The notes beneath the pieces were generated by a model, which made no database searches, was not told the origin of the DNA, and worked only from the letters and a program-made list of their open reading frames with translations. Position numbers and translations under genes: made by a program. A DNA stretch of 64,000 nucleotides from Williamsia sp. (GTDB lineage: Bacteria > Bacteroidota > Bacteroidia > Chitinophagales > Chitinophagaceae): positions 173,509 to 237,508 of the forward strand of contig JADCRZ010000007.1 in NCBI GenBank assembly GCA_015069695.1, read 5' to 3'. Below are positions 56,507 through 64,000 of this stretch, piece by piece (position 1 is the first letter of the stretch; the number at the start of each line of letters is the position of its first letter).

Positions 56507-57076
56507 CTAAAATTGCCAGGCAGCCCTGAGCACGATCCTTTCCATCTGATAGCGGTATGCCTGGTCTGCTACTCCACAACTTCCGGTTGTACAGGTATAT
56601 TCCTTCGCCCGGTTTTTCATTTCCTTGTAACTGTACCCGATGCTCAGCAAAAACGCATCTTTTTGAACAGGGATAGAATAACCAAGCCCCGCATCATAAT
56701 AAATAGCAGCCTTGGCATTGACGGCGGAAATCAAGCCTGTTTTTTCTTTGTCCGTTAACCAGGGAACGCTGTACCCAAGATCTCCGTACAAAAAGAAATT
56801 CCGCTTTTTGTGGCCGGGCTTATACCGCAGGTCAACAAAAAGCGGAACGGTTCTGAACTTATAAAAATCAATCCCTGCTCCCACACCAGCAAAAAACTGC
56901 CTGTACGAAAAGCCTTCTATACTCTGCAGCGAAAAGCTGCTTCCCCTGCTGCCGTTCATCAGTCCGACAGCATTGATAGAATGAAAAACAAACTTCTGCG
57001 GTGCTGTGTTGGTTTGCGCAAAAAGAGAAGTATGAACAGCAAGGAGAACAACAAACGTAAAAAACAGTTTCTTCAT
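56507..57076 (-). CDS. Small outer-membrane beta-barrel-like protein
   Basis: A 189-residue protein with a signal peptide (about 1-20, ending SLFAQ). The mature part alternates Gly- and aromatic-rich strands (YRQFFAGVGAGIDFYKFRTVPLFVDLRY, RNFFLYGDLGYSVPW, YYDAGLGYSIPV, FLLSIGYSYKEM) and ends in a C-terminal aromatic strand with a final Phe (LRAAWQF). This is the typical pattern of a small eight-stranded outer-membrane barrel. The function is unknown. It lies convergent to queG. Confidence 0.8.
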   Translation of the reverse strand: MKKLFFTFVVLLAVHTSLFAQTNTAPQKFVFHSINAVGLMNGSRGSSFSLQSIEGFSYRQFFAGVGAGIDFYKFRTVPLFVDLRYKPGHKKRNFFLYGDLGYSVPWLTDKEKTGLISAVNAKAAIYYDAGLGYSIPVQKDAFLLSIGYSYKEMKNRAKEYTCTTGSCGVADQAYRYQMERIVLRAAWQF

Positions 57077-57141
57077 GTCAGCTGCTTGTATGGTTATACA
57101 AGTTATAACAAGAAAACAGACCGATGCGTTGCATTGTCTGA

Positions 57142-57322
57142 ACCTTGATTCCAGGGGATTTTAGGATGGAATGAGTTGGGAACGTTGGTAGTTTTTATAC
57201 TTAAAAAAAGTCTTTACTGAAAAGATGATCAACCCTCTTTCCAGTAAAGACTTTTCTATTTATATGATTCAATCACGAACGTTCCCAATCCCTTTCATCC
57301 TAAAATCCCCTGGAATCAAGGT
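57142..57322. repeat. 45-bp inverted repeat with inner stem (181-nt hairpin)
   Basis: Left arm 57142-57186 and right arm 57278-57322 agree at 41 of 45 positions after reverse complementing, with a 27-nt identical outer stretch. Inside, aaaagtctttactg (57206-57219) pairs with 57242-57255. It starts 5 bp beyond the stop of the GH2 gene, so it may also serve as its transcript end. Confidence 0.78.
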
Positions 57323-57327
57323 CCAGC

Positions 57328-59217
57328 CTATGGCTCCGATGCCAGAATGCCTGCGGGCACCTTGAGCTCGCCGGTACGGGCTTCGATCAAACCGTTGCGT
57401 TCGTCTTCGATGTTGGTGGCCTGGGTATAAACGTCTCCGGCGATCGGGCGTTTGCGCAGCTCCTGCTTGAACAGCCTTATCAATTCTGTGCGTTCGTCAG
57501 CGTCCTTGGGACCACCATAATCGGGGAAACCAAAGCCGCCCCATTCGCTTACGATCAGGGGAACCTGGCGGCGGTAGAAGAAAGGATCACCTACCACCAG
57601 CGGGAAAGCAGCTACTCCGGTGAGTTCACCACCTACCAGTTTGTCGAGCAACTCGCGCCAACGGGTTAGATCAGGGGTGTATAAATGAGCTGTCAGCAAA
57701 TCGGATTTCAACCGGCCTTCTTTTGAAATATGTTGCCAGCCATCATTGTCCACAACCAGGAATTGCGGGTGATGGATCATCATCATGTAATATGTTTCGG
57801 TGATGTAGTTGCGGGTTTCTTCGCTGGTAGCAATATCCTGCGCGCCCCAGTCTTCATTGTACAAGCTCCAGATCACCACAGAAGGATGCGTTTCTATCAG
57901 GGCCAGCATGCGCATCAGCTCTTCCCGGTGGTTTTTTCTGCTTTGCGGATTTGACCTGTGCGGACTGGGAACTTCTACCCACAACAACAAGCCCATCTCA
58001 TCAGCCATGTTATAGATACGCGGATCTACACCGGCAATATGGATGCGCACCAGGTTACAGCCTAGCTCCTTCATGGAAAGCATGTGCTGCTTGATCTCCT
58101 CGTAGGTAGACACGCCTGGCTGGTATAAGATCCCATCAATATAAATAGGTTCGTTGTTCAGGTACACTTTGTTTCCGCGCGATTCTATCTTGCGCAAGCC
58201 GAAATGCGATTCGATCTGTGCCTCATATCCGTTAGAGTCTATCAGCTGGGCTACAAGCCGGTACAGGTTGGGTGATTTAACGGACCACAGCTTGGCACCG
58301 GGCAGCTCCACTACAACGCGTTGCTGCTTCTGTCCGGCTTCCAGGCGGAGGTTGAAATCAGATTCTGCTACCGGCTGGGCATGGCCATTTCCATTCCCGT
58401 TTCCGTTTCCATTAGAACCCTTCTTTTTTTCGTAGATCTTTACCCGCAGGGTGTACTCACCGGGGTCTTTGATGCGGGTCGTGAAGTTGAAACGCACCAG
58501 TTCTTCTTCCACGGAGCTGATCACGCTGACCCTTGAACGAAGCCGGTTCCGTTCAACGGTTTCGATCCATACGCTTCTTACCGCACCCGTATAGGTCTGG
58601 TACCAGATGCCACCCCGCTTGTATACATAAGACTCCTGTTTGCCGCGGGTAATGTCGGCATCCATCGTATCTGCAATGCGGACGGTAATGCGGTTCTGGG
58701 GGCGCAGCACTTCTTCATTTAACTCATAAGAAAAGGAAGTGTATTCGCCGATATGTTTTTCTTCTCCTTCAATTGTTGATAGCGGAAAACCATTGAGCCA
58801 TACCTGGGTTTCATATCCGCAGGCTCCAAAGGTTAGCTGCAGCATGGTATGCGGGTTAGAAGGACTTAGCTGCGGCATCGGAAAATCACGCTCGTACCAG
58901 GCCACAACATTGTCTGACCAGGAGTTTACAGGAGCATGCTCCCGCGCATCGTCCATGTGGGCTTCAATAAAGCCAGGCCAGTGGGCAGTCCGCGTATATT
59001 CATGGCCAAGGTACCATCTTTCGCGGATGCCCTCGTCGTTGGGGTCGAGTGAGAATCTCCATTCGCCATCCAGAAGGAGAAATGAATTGTTTCTGAGTAC
59101 GGCACGTGGTAAGGGGTTGACGAAGTACTCGTTTGAAAAGATCTCTTCTTTGCTTCTTGAGAGACCGTAATTGGGATGTGTTACTTCCACGGGAGCAACT
59201 TTTTCCATAGTTTCCAT
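57328..59217 (-). CDS. Glycoside hydrolase family 2 protein
   Basis: A 629-residue cytosolic-looking enzyme (no signal peptide) of the GH2 beta-galactosidase/glucuronidase type. A sugar-binding jelly-roll domain (about 45-215, with WYERDFPMP and VWLNGFPL) is followed by an Ig-like domain (about 220-345) and a TIM barrel (about 345-629). The acid/base Glu is in IWSLYNEDWG; the nucleophile Glu is expected in IVSEWGG. A Gly-Asn repeat (NGNGNGNGNG) interrupts the Ig-like domain. The substrate is unknown. The protein is shorter than E. coli LacZ. Confidence 0.9.
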   Translation of the reverse strand: METMEKVAPVEVTHPNYGLSRSKEEIFSNEYFVNPLPRAVLRNNSFLLLDGEWRFSLDPNDEGIRERWYLGHEYTRTAHWPGFIEAHMDDAREHAPVNSWSDNVVAWYERDFPMPQLSPSNPHTMLQLTFGACGYETQVWLNGFPLSTIEGEEKHIGEYTSFSYELNEEVLRPQNRITVRIADTMDADITRGKQESYVYKRGGIWYQTYTGAVRSVWIETVERNRLRSRVSVISSVEEELVRFNFTTRIKDPGEYTLRVKIYEKKKGSNGNGNGNGNGHAQPVAESDFNLRLEAGQKQQRVVVELPGAKLWSVKSPNLYRLVAQLIDSNGYEAQIESHFGLRKIESRGNKVYLNNEPIYIDGILYQPGVSTYEEIKQHMLSMKELGCNLVRIHIAGVDPRIYNMADEMGLLLWVEVPSPHRSNPQSRKNHREELMRMLALIETHPSVVIWSLYNEDWGAQDIATSEETRNYITETYYMMMIHHPQFLVVDNDGWQHISKEGRLKSDLLTAHLYTPDLTRWRELLDKLVGGELTGVAAFPLVVGDPFFYRRQVPLIVSEWGGFGFPDYGGPKDADERTELIRLFKQELRKRPIAGDVYTQATNIEDERNGLIEARTGELKVPAGILASEP

Positions 59218-59587
59218 ACAACCGGGTGTTCAGTTTTAATTATAGATAAGAACGTTTGAACTGTTATTTGATATCTCCAAAAACGTTAATATTTTTGACG
59301 TTTTTTTCCATCAACACAGAAACACTTAGTTTTTTCACGGACTTGGAAGGGGTTAACTACGAAAGTCTTGTTAGGATCTTCTGTTCACGTAAGCAGATTA
59401 AGAATGATCTGATTTGAAATACGCCATTGGTGTTTTATAGCGCTTCTGATAGGATTGATTTGTTTACTATGCAGATACGAGAAAGAGGAGCATTCCGTTT
59501 GCATATCTGGTACAAGATAGAAAAGCATTTTGATAAATTCCAAATTTTCGAGGCATATAATTTGTAAAAACTCTAAAAACATTTTTT
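59218..59587. other. 370-bp divergent region between the GH2 and sorbosone dehydrogenase-like genes
   Basis: An AT-rich region that must carry promoters in both directions. The only structure noted is a short hairpin with arms aaaaacgt (59279-59286) and acgttttt (59298-59305). No exact TAnnTTTG box or gene is seen. Confidence 0.5.
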
Positions 59588-60907
59588 ATGCACACAAAGA
59601 GCTTCTTCATACTTGCACCACTGGCTTTTCTATTGGCCTGTCAATCAGACGAATCCAAGAAAAAAGAAAATGCCGGCAAGGAAGACAAGGTAGAAACAGC
59701 CGCCAGCCAGGCTGTAGAGCTACCGGCCCCATACGACACCAAATCAGCCGTAAATTATTCTGATGTCACTGGCTGGCCTGCCGGTAAAACCCCTCTGGCA
59801 CCCCAAGGTTTCCAGGTCACCCATTATGCCGATAGCCTGCTCAACCCGCGCTGGATCTACACCGGGCCCAACGGCGATGTATTTGTTTGCGAATCGAACG
59901 GCAAGAACAGCATGAAGGACAAATTCTCCGGCAAGTCAAAATCAGGCAACCTCGAATCTGACGAAAGTGCCAACAGGATCACCCTGTTCCGTGATGCCAA
60001 TGGCGACGGGGTACCTGAAATGCGAACTGTTTTCCTGACCGGTCTCAACCATCCTTTTGGGATGCTTATCATCGGGAATTCTTTCTACGTTGCCAACACA
60101 GATGGCGTGGTACAATATCCTTACCAGGCCGGACAAACGAAGATCTCTGCCTCCGGTAAAAAGCTGGTTGATCTGCCTACCGGAAAAGGCCATTGGACAA
60201 GAACCTTGCTGGCTAACAAAGAAGGAACAAAGATTTATATCGGTGTAGGCTCCGGCAGCAACGTAGGAGAAAACGGGATGGAGACCGAAGTAAACAGGGC
60301 AGCTATCCTGCAAATGGATCCGGATGGGTCAAACATGCACATCTATGCCAGCGGGCTTCGCAATCCGCAAGGCATGGGCTGGGCACCCGGCACCACAACA
60401 CTTTGGACAGCCGTAAATGAACGCGATGAACTGGGTGATGACCTCGTACCTGACTACTTTACCAGCGTACAGGAAGGCGGGTTTTACGGATGGCCTTATT
60501 CTTATTGGGGACAGCATGAAGACCCAAGACTGAAAGACAAGCAGCAGCCTGATCTGGTAAAGAAAGCCATTGTACCGGATGTTTCCATGGGAGCCCATAC
60601 GGCTTCACTGGGTTTGGCTTTTGATGAAAAAAAGAGTTTCCCGGGCAAATGGGCGGGCGGTGCCTTTATCGGCCAGCATGGCTCCTGGAACAGGGCTGTT
60701 TTATCGGGTTACAAAGTCGTGTTTGTTCCCTTCCGGGGCGGCAAACCCAGCGGTCCCAAAGAAGATTTTCTCACCGGCTTTGTACAGGATTCATCCGGCA
60801 ACAAAGTTTACGGCCGGCCTGTTGGAGTGGCATTCACGCAACAAGGAGATTTACTGGTAGCAGATGACGCCAGTAATGTTGTGTGGCGGGTAAGTGCAAA
60901 AAAATAG
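59588..60907 (+). CDS. Sorbosone dehydrogenase-like (PQQ-type sugar dehydrogenase family) lipoprotein
   Basis: A 439-residue periplasmic lipoprotein: signal ending FLLACQSDE (Cys18), a charged linker, then a six-bladed beta-propeller. Typical motifs are NPRWIYTGPNGDVFVCESNG, TLFRDANGDGVPEMRTVFLTGLNHPFGM, WTRTLLANKEGTKIYIGVGSGSN, YASGLRNPQGMGWAP, SMGAHTASLGLAF and FIGQHGSWNR. These match the sorbosone dehydrogenase/soluble glucose dehydrogenase family, which uses PQQ to oxidise sugars. The true substrate is unknown. Confidence 0.9.
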   Translation: MHTKSFFILAPLAFLLACQSDESKKKENAGKEDKVETAASQAVELPAPYDTKSAVNYSDVTGWPAGKTPLAPQGFQVTHYADSLLNPRWIYTGPNGDVFVCESNGKNSMKDKFSGKSKSGNLESDESANRITLFRDANGDGVPEMRTVFLTGLNHPFGMLIIGNSFYVANTDGVVQYPYQAGQTKISASGKKLVDLPTGKGHWTRTLLANKEGTKIYIGVGSGSNVGENGMETEVNRAAILQMDPDGSNMHIYASGLRNPQGMGWAPGTTTLWTAVNERDELGDDLVPDYFTSVQEGGFYGWPYSYWGQHEDPRLKDKQQPDLVKKAIVPDVSMGAHTASLGLAFDEKKSFPGKWAGGAFIGQHGSWNRAVLSGYKVVFVPFRGGKPSGPKEDFLTGFVQDSSGNKVYGRPVGVAFTQQGDLLVADDASNVVWRVSAKK

Positions 60908-60936
60908 GAAGAAGCAGCGCTGTATTGTAGCCTTTC

Positions 60937-60952
60937 TTACCCAGATGGGTAA
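60937..60952 (+). terminator. Short hairpin after the sorbosone dehydrogenase-like gene
   Basis: Arms ttaccc and gggtaa pair around a 4-nt loop (60937-60952), 30 bp after the stop. It is short and lacks a T-run. Confidence 0.35.
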
Positions 60953-61072
60953 CCGATTTGATCAGTTGGGCATCGATATTATAAAACTGTTTAATTTTAG
61001 CAGCGTTTTCCTGAATATGAAAATCCCTTATTTTTATACAACCATCATTTCTTCACCTGAAACAAACAACTT

Positions 61073-61486
61073 ATGGGAATGCTTCAAGAATTCAAAGAGT
61101 TCGCCATTAAAGGCAATGTATTGGATTTAGCCGTCGGTGTTATCATTGGCGCTGCATTTGGCGGTATTGTCACATCTGTGGTAGACAATATCCTGATGCC
61201 GATCATCGGTATGCTGATAGGCGGATTTGACATCAAGTCAAAAGCAGTTGAGGTAGGCACTGCAAAACTGCAGTATGGGATGTTTTTACAGGCAACCATC
61301 AATTTCATCATTATTGCCTTCTTCCTGTTTCTGGTAGTAAAAGCAGCAAACAACCTGAAAGCCAAAAAGCCGGTTGAAACAACGCCGACTTTAAGTCCGA
61401 CAGAGGTCCTGCTTACCAAGATCAGTGAAGATATGAGCGGCCTGCGCAGTGACCTGAAAAACACCGGTTCTGCATCCAAACTCTAA
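61073..61486 (+). CDS. mscL: Large-conductance mechanosensitive channel
   Basis: A 137-residue pentameric channel that opens under membrane tension to release solutes during osmotic downshock. The N-terminal helix is MGMLQEFKEFAIKGNVLDLA. TM1 covers AVGVIIGAAFGGIVTSVVDNILMPIIGML (about 20-48). The periplasmic loop is short, and TM2 is TINFIIIAFFLFLVVKAAN. The C-terminal bundle ends in a helix with TEVLLTKISEDMSGLR. The length is normal. It is a single gene. Confidence 0.97.
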   Translation: MGMLQEFKEFAIKGNVLDLAVGVIIGAAFGGIVTSVVDNILMPIIGMLIGGFDIKSKAVEVGTAKLQYGMFLQATINFIIIAFFLFLVVKAANNLKAKKPVETTPTLSPTEVLLTKISEDMSGLRSDLKNTGSASKL

Positions 61487-61501
61487 GAAGACCGGGTTTC
61501 T

Positions 61502-62203
61502 TTACTGTTCCTTGTATACATCAAACTTCTCAAAGGAGACCTGTCCGAAGTCTTTTGCAGTGTACAATCTTGTTTCTACTTTATCAGGTTCGGAGGCATG
61601 AAAGCTTCCATGCCCATCTTTGTATAAAAGCCAGTTGTGCTCGCTGGGCGCGTACCTGAAAGTGACCGTACGCGTCCAGCGCCAGCTGCTGCCACCTGCC
61701 ATCTCCACAGAAAAATAGCCTCCCTTTATCACCAGCCGCATATAAGGATCCCCCATCACACCCCCACAATCTACACATAGCACAGCATTGTCGTTGCGTG
61801 CTGCCAGCTTGTAGGTTCCGTCTGCTTGCCCAGTGAGGATCATCAGGGGTCTTTTCTCCGGGTGCTCTGTTACATCTGAACTCGTATCTTCCCCTTTTTT
61901 CTTTAAAAGAAGAAGCTTGTCAGGAAGCGAATCTCCGTTCAGATCGCCGGTAGCTGTGTCCAGCACACTGTAGTTGGGCAATACAAATGCTGCAAGTCCT
62001 GTACCTGTTTGTGTTGCCTCTTCCCTGTTGCCTGGAGGCAAATTGCCTGTTTGCGCGTTACGGGTGGCTGTGTCTGGTTGAACAGCAGCTGTACTTGTGT
62101 CACGCGAAGCGGAGCTGTCAGGCTGCCGGGCAGATTGGCTGCACGCCAGCGCAAATATCACGAAGTGGATAGCAATACAGATTTTATACGGGTTGTGTCT
62201 CAT
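61502..62203 (-). CDS. Lipoprotein of unknown function
   Basis: A 233-residue lipoprotein with a signal ending FALACSQS (Cys21), followed by a long Thr/Gln/Ser-rich linker (about 24-70). The folded part has an FG-GAP-like calcium loop (TATGDLNGDSLPDKLLLLKK) and a beta-rich end (FSVEMAGGSSWRWTRTVTFRY). I do not recognise a named family. It is convergent with mscL, 15 bp away. Confidence 0.7.
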   Translation of the reverse strand: MRHNPYKICIAIHFVIFALACSQSARQPDSSASRDTSTAAVQPDTATRNAQTGNLPPGNREEATQTGTGLAAFVLPNYSVLDTATGDLNGDSLPDKLLLLKKKGEDTSSDVTEHPEKRPLMILTGQADGTYKLAARNDNAVLCVDCGGVMGDPYMRLVIKGGYFSVEMAGGSSWRWTRTVTFRYAPSEHNWLLYKDGHGSFHASEPDKVETRLYTAKDFGQVSFEKFDVYKEQ

Positions 62204-62425
62204 ACGCTCGGTTTAATCTTTTGTCCATCTGCATGGAATTTTACCTACATTTACTTTGGTCTGCGCAAAAGTACACTGATGCGCACCATTCAAAATCTTC
62301 ATAGATCCTGTAAAGAATGTTTCCCGCACCAGGCCTTTACCACGGCAGTTGTATAAATAATCGTACCTATGCAAACTGCAAAAAGAGCACGTACAAACCA
62401 ATTTATTTGATTTATTCCTGCTATC

Positions 62426-63433
62426 ATGCTTCATAGAAGAAAATTTTTTCAATCTTCCCTGTTCGGTTCGGCAGGGCTTGTTTTACGAACCGGATCGTCT
62501 ATCTCAACACCTGTCCTCAACAATCCTGTTGTAATCACTACCTGGGAGCCCAATGCAAATGCTACCAGCAAGGCCTATGCGGTACTGGAAAAAGGAGGCC
62601 GTGCCCTGGATGCAGTTGAACAGGGCGTGATGGTTACCGAAGCCGATCCCAAAGACCAAAGTGTAGGCTATGGCGGCTTACCCGACCGCGATGGAAAGGT
62701 AACGCTCGATGCCTGTGTAATGGATGAGAAAGGCAATTGCGGCGCTGTAATGGCCATGGAGTCCATCATGCACGCGGTGTCTGTAGCAAGACTGGTAATG
62801 GAGAAAACACCCCATGTGCAACTGGTGGGAGACGGGGCCTTGCAGTTCGCGCTTTCGCAGGGGTTTAAAAAACAAAACCTGCTTACACCGGAAAGTGAAA
62901 GACTGTGGAAACAATGGTTGAAGAAAGCACATTATGACCCCATGATCACGGTTGAGAATGAATTAAAAAAGGGAGATAGACGCCCGCAGCCTATGCCCAA
63001 TCATGATACCATTGGCATGATTGCCCTTGATAAAGCAGGGAACCTGGGCGGAGCCTGCAGCACCAGCGGCATGGCTTTTAAAATGCACGGACGGGTAGGC
63101 GACTCACCCATTATTGGAGCCGGTTTGTTTGTCGACAATGAAGTAGGTGCCGCTACGTCTACCGGTGTAGGCGAAGAGGTGATGAAGGTATGCGGTTCGC
63201 ATGCAATCATAGAATTGATGCGGGCGGGCTATGCACCGGAAGAAGCCTGCAGGAAAATAGTGGAACGGGTCGCAAAGCGCTTGGGCAATAACAAAGCCAG
63301 CGATTTGCAGGTGGCTTTTATTGCGTTGGACAAAAAAGGCAACTATGGCGGCTTCTCGTTGATCAAGCCATTTACTTATGTCGTAAAAACCCAGAAAGGC
63401 CAGAAGATTGTTGAAACAAAAAGCTTGCTGTAA
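62426..63433 (+). CDS. N4-(beta-N-acetylglucosaminyl)-L-asparaginase (glycosylasparaginase)
   Basis: A 335-residue Ntn-hydrolase that cleaves the GlcNAc-Asn linkage of glycopeptides. The proenzyme cuts itself before Thr195 (motif NHDTIGM, residues 192-198) to make the nucleophile. An exported precursor is likely: HRRKFFQSSLFGSAGLVLRTG resembles a Tat signal. Other motifs are GGRALDAVEQGVMVTEADP, YGGLPDRDG, GACSTSGMAFKMHGRVGDSPI and GAGLFVDNEVGAATSTGVGEE. cutC follows 20 bp downstream, so they are probably co-transcribed. Confidence 0.95.
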   Translation: MLHRRKFFQSSLFGSAGLVLRTGSSISTPVLNNPVVITTWEPNANATSKAYAVLEKGGRALDAVEQGVMVTEADPKDQSVGYGGLPDRDGKVTLDACVMDEKGNCGAVMAMESIMHAVSVARLVMEKTPHVQLVGDGALQFALSQGFKKQNLLTPESERLWKQWLKKAHYDPMITVENELKKGDRRPQPMPNHDTIGMIALDKAGNLGGACSTSGMAFKMHGRVGDSPIIGAGLFVDNEVGAATSTGVGEEVMKVCGSHAIIELMRAGYAPEEACRKIVERVAKRLGNNKASDLQVAFIALDKKGNYGGFSLIKPFTYVVKTQKGQKIVETKSLL

Positions 63434-63453
63434 AGCTGAAACCGATCCAGCCC

Positions 63454-64000
63454 GTGAAGTACCTGATAGAAATCGCCGTCACCGATTATAATACCGCCCG
63501 GGCTGCCGTTGCAGGTGGCGCGGATAGAATTGAGCTTTGCACCGCCCTGTCTGAAGGTGGTCTTACGCCTTCTTATAGCCTGGTCAAAAGATGCCTGCAG
63601 GATTTTTCTGTTCCCGTATTCCCCATTGTCCGTCCGCGCGCGGGCGATTTCTTATACAACGAAGAGGAATTCTGGATCATGCAACAGGATGTGCTGGCCT
63701 GCAAGCAGCTGGGATGCAGCGGCATCGTAGCCGGCTTTTTGATGCAGGATGGCACCATTGACCACCAGAAAACCGGTGTGCTGCGGGAACTGGCCTATCC
63801 CATGCAAATGACTTTTCACCGCGCGTTTGACCGTGCCCGTGATCCGTACGAGGGCATGGAAACCCTGATCCGGCTGGGCTGCGAACGCATCCTGACTTCA
63901 GGTCAGCAGGTTACCGCACCCCAAGCGCTGCCCCTGATAAAAGATTTGATTCATGCAGCGGATGGGCGGATAACGATTATGCCGGGAAGCGGCATCCGGC
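63454..64000 (+). CDS. cutC: Copper homeostasis protein CutC, truncated by window end
   Basis: The frame from the GTG at 63454 encodes 182 residues of CutC up to the edge: KYLIEIAVTDYNTARAAVAGGADRIELC, TALSEGGLTPSY, FPIVRPRAGDFLY, CSGIVAGFLMQDGTID, TFHRAFDRARDP and CERILTSGQQVTA. This is a TIM-barrel protein of the family linked to copper handling, although its exact biochemical role is debated. No in-frame ATG precedes the GTG after the upstream stop. The C-terminal part is outside the window. Confidence 0.93.
   Translation, partial: MKYLIEIAVTDYNTARAAVAGGADRIELCTALSEGGLTPSYSLVKRCLQDFSVPVFPIVRPRAGDFLYNEEEFWIMQQDVLACKQLGCSGIVAGFLMQDGTIDHQKTGVLRELAYPMQMTFHRAFDRARDPYEGMETLIRLGCERILTSGQQVTAPQALPLIKDLIHAADGRITIMPGSGIR

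Noticed and set aside
1..64000. tRNA, rRNA, CRISPR arrays or complete insertion sequences
   Set aside because: No cloverleaf-like segment, rRNA motif, regularly spaced repeat series or transposase frame was recognised by reading. A tRNAscan/Infernal run would settle short RNA genes.

Overview
The window looks like chromosome from a Bacteroidota bacterium, most likely a Chitinophagaceae relative. Support comes from a SusC/SusD pair, FtsX-type permeases without an adjacent ATPase, paired DUF3857 proteins, many short lipoproteins with a Cys near residue 20, weak Shine-Dalgarno sequences, and -7 promoter matches of the TAnnTTTG type. No rRNA, tRNA, CRISPR array or intact insertion sequence was found. 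All assignments were made by reading the sequence; no database search was run.

Layout. Positions 1-16255 (minus strand) hold a two-gene Tc (toxin complex) locus: a TcA-type pore/translocator that runs off the left edge, and a giant TcB-TcC fusion whose last ~300 residues look like a zinc-dependent deaminase payload behind an Rhs core self-cleavage site. An AraC-family regulator is divergent (16567), followed by an acetyltransferase remnant. 18035-27486 holds two FtsX-type permeases. Between them lie a periplasmic MsrA/MsrB pair, a UmuD-like protein that lacks the protease dyad and the N-terminal arm (a natural UmuD'-like form), two unknown small genes and a secreted protein with an internal duplication. 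27620-35540 holds a SusC/SusD pair divergent from a secreted M16 peptidase. 35634-51746 is mostly housekeeping and envelope genes: methylmalonyl-CoA mutase large subunit, an IscA/ErpA-like protein, two DUF3857/transglutaminase-like proteins, coaE, two Gfo/Idh/MocA oxidoreductases, a PNPOx-like protein, DUF72, an MBL hydrolase, an aminotransferase, a DUF4397 lipoprotein and a class A beta-lactamase-like lipoprotein. 51847-64000 holds secDF, queG, a small outer-membrane protein, a GH2 enzyme, a sorbosone dehydrogenase-like lipoprotein, mscL, a lipoprotein, a glycosylasparaginase and the start of cutC.

The strongest points for follow-up are the predicted deaminase warhead on a fused TcBC protein, the protease-dead 'pre-cleaved' UmuD' homologue with a palindrome in its promoter region and two unknown partner genes, and three long hairpin elements clustered at 55032-57322. 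The hairpins do not encode protein and may be structured RNAs or non-autonomous mobile repeats. Remnants of an acetyltransferase and of a third FtsX gene show past rearrangement near the two permeases.
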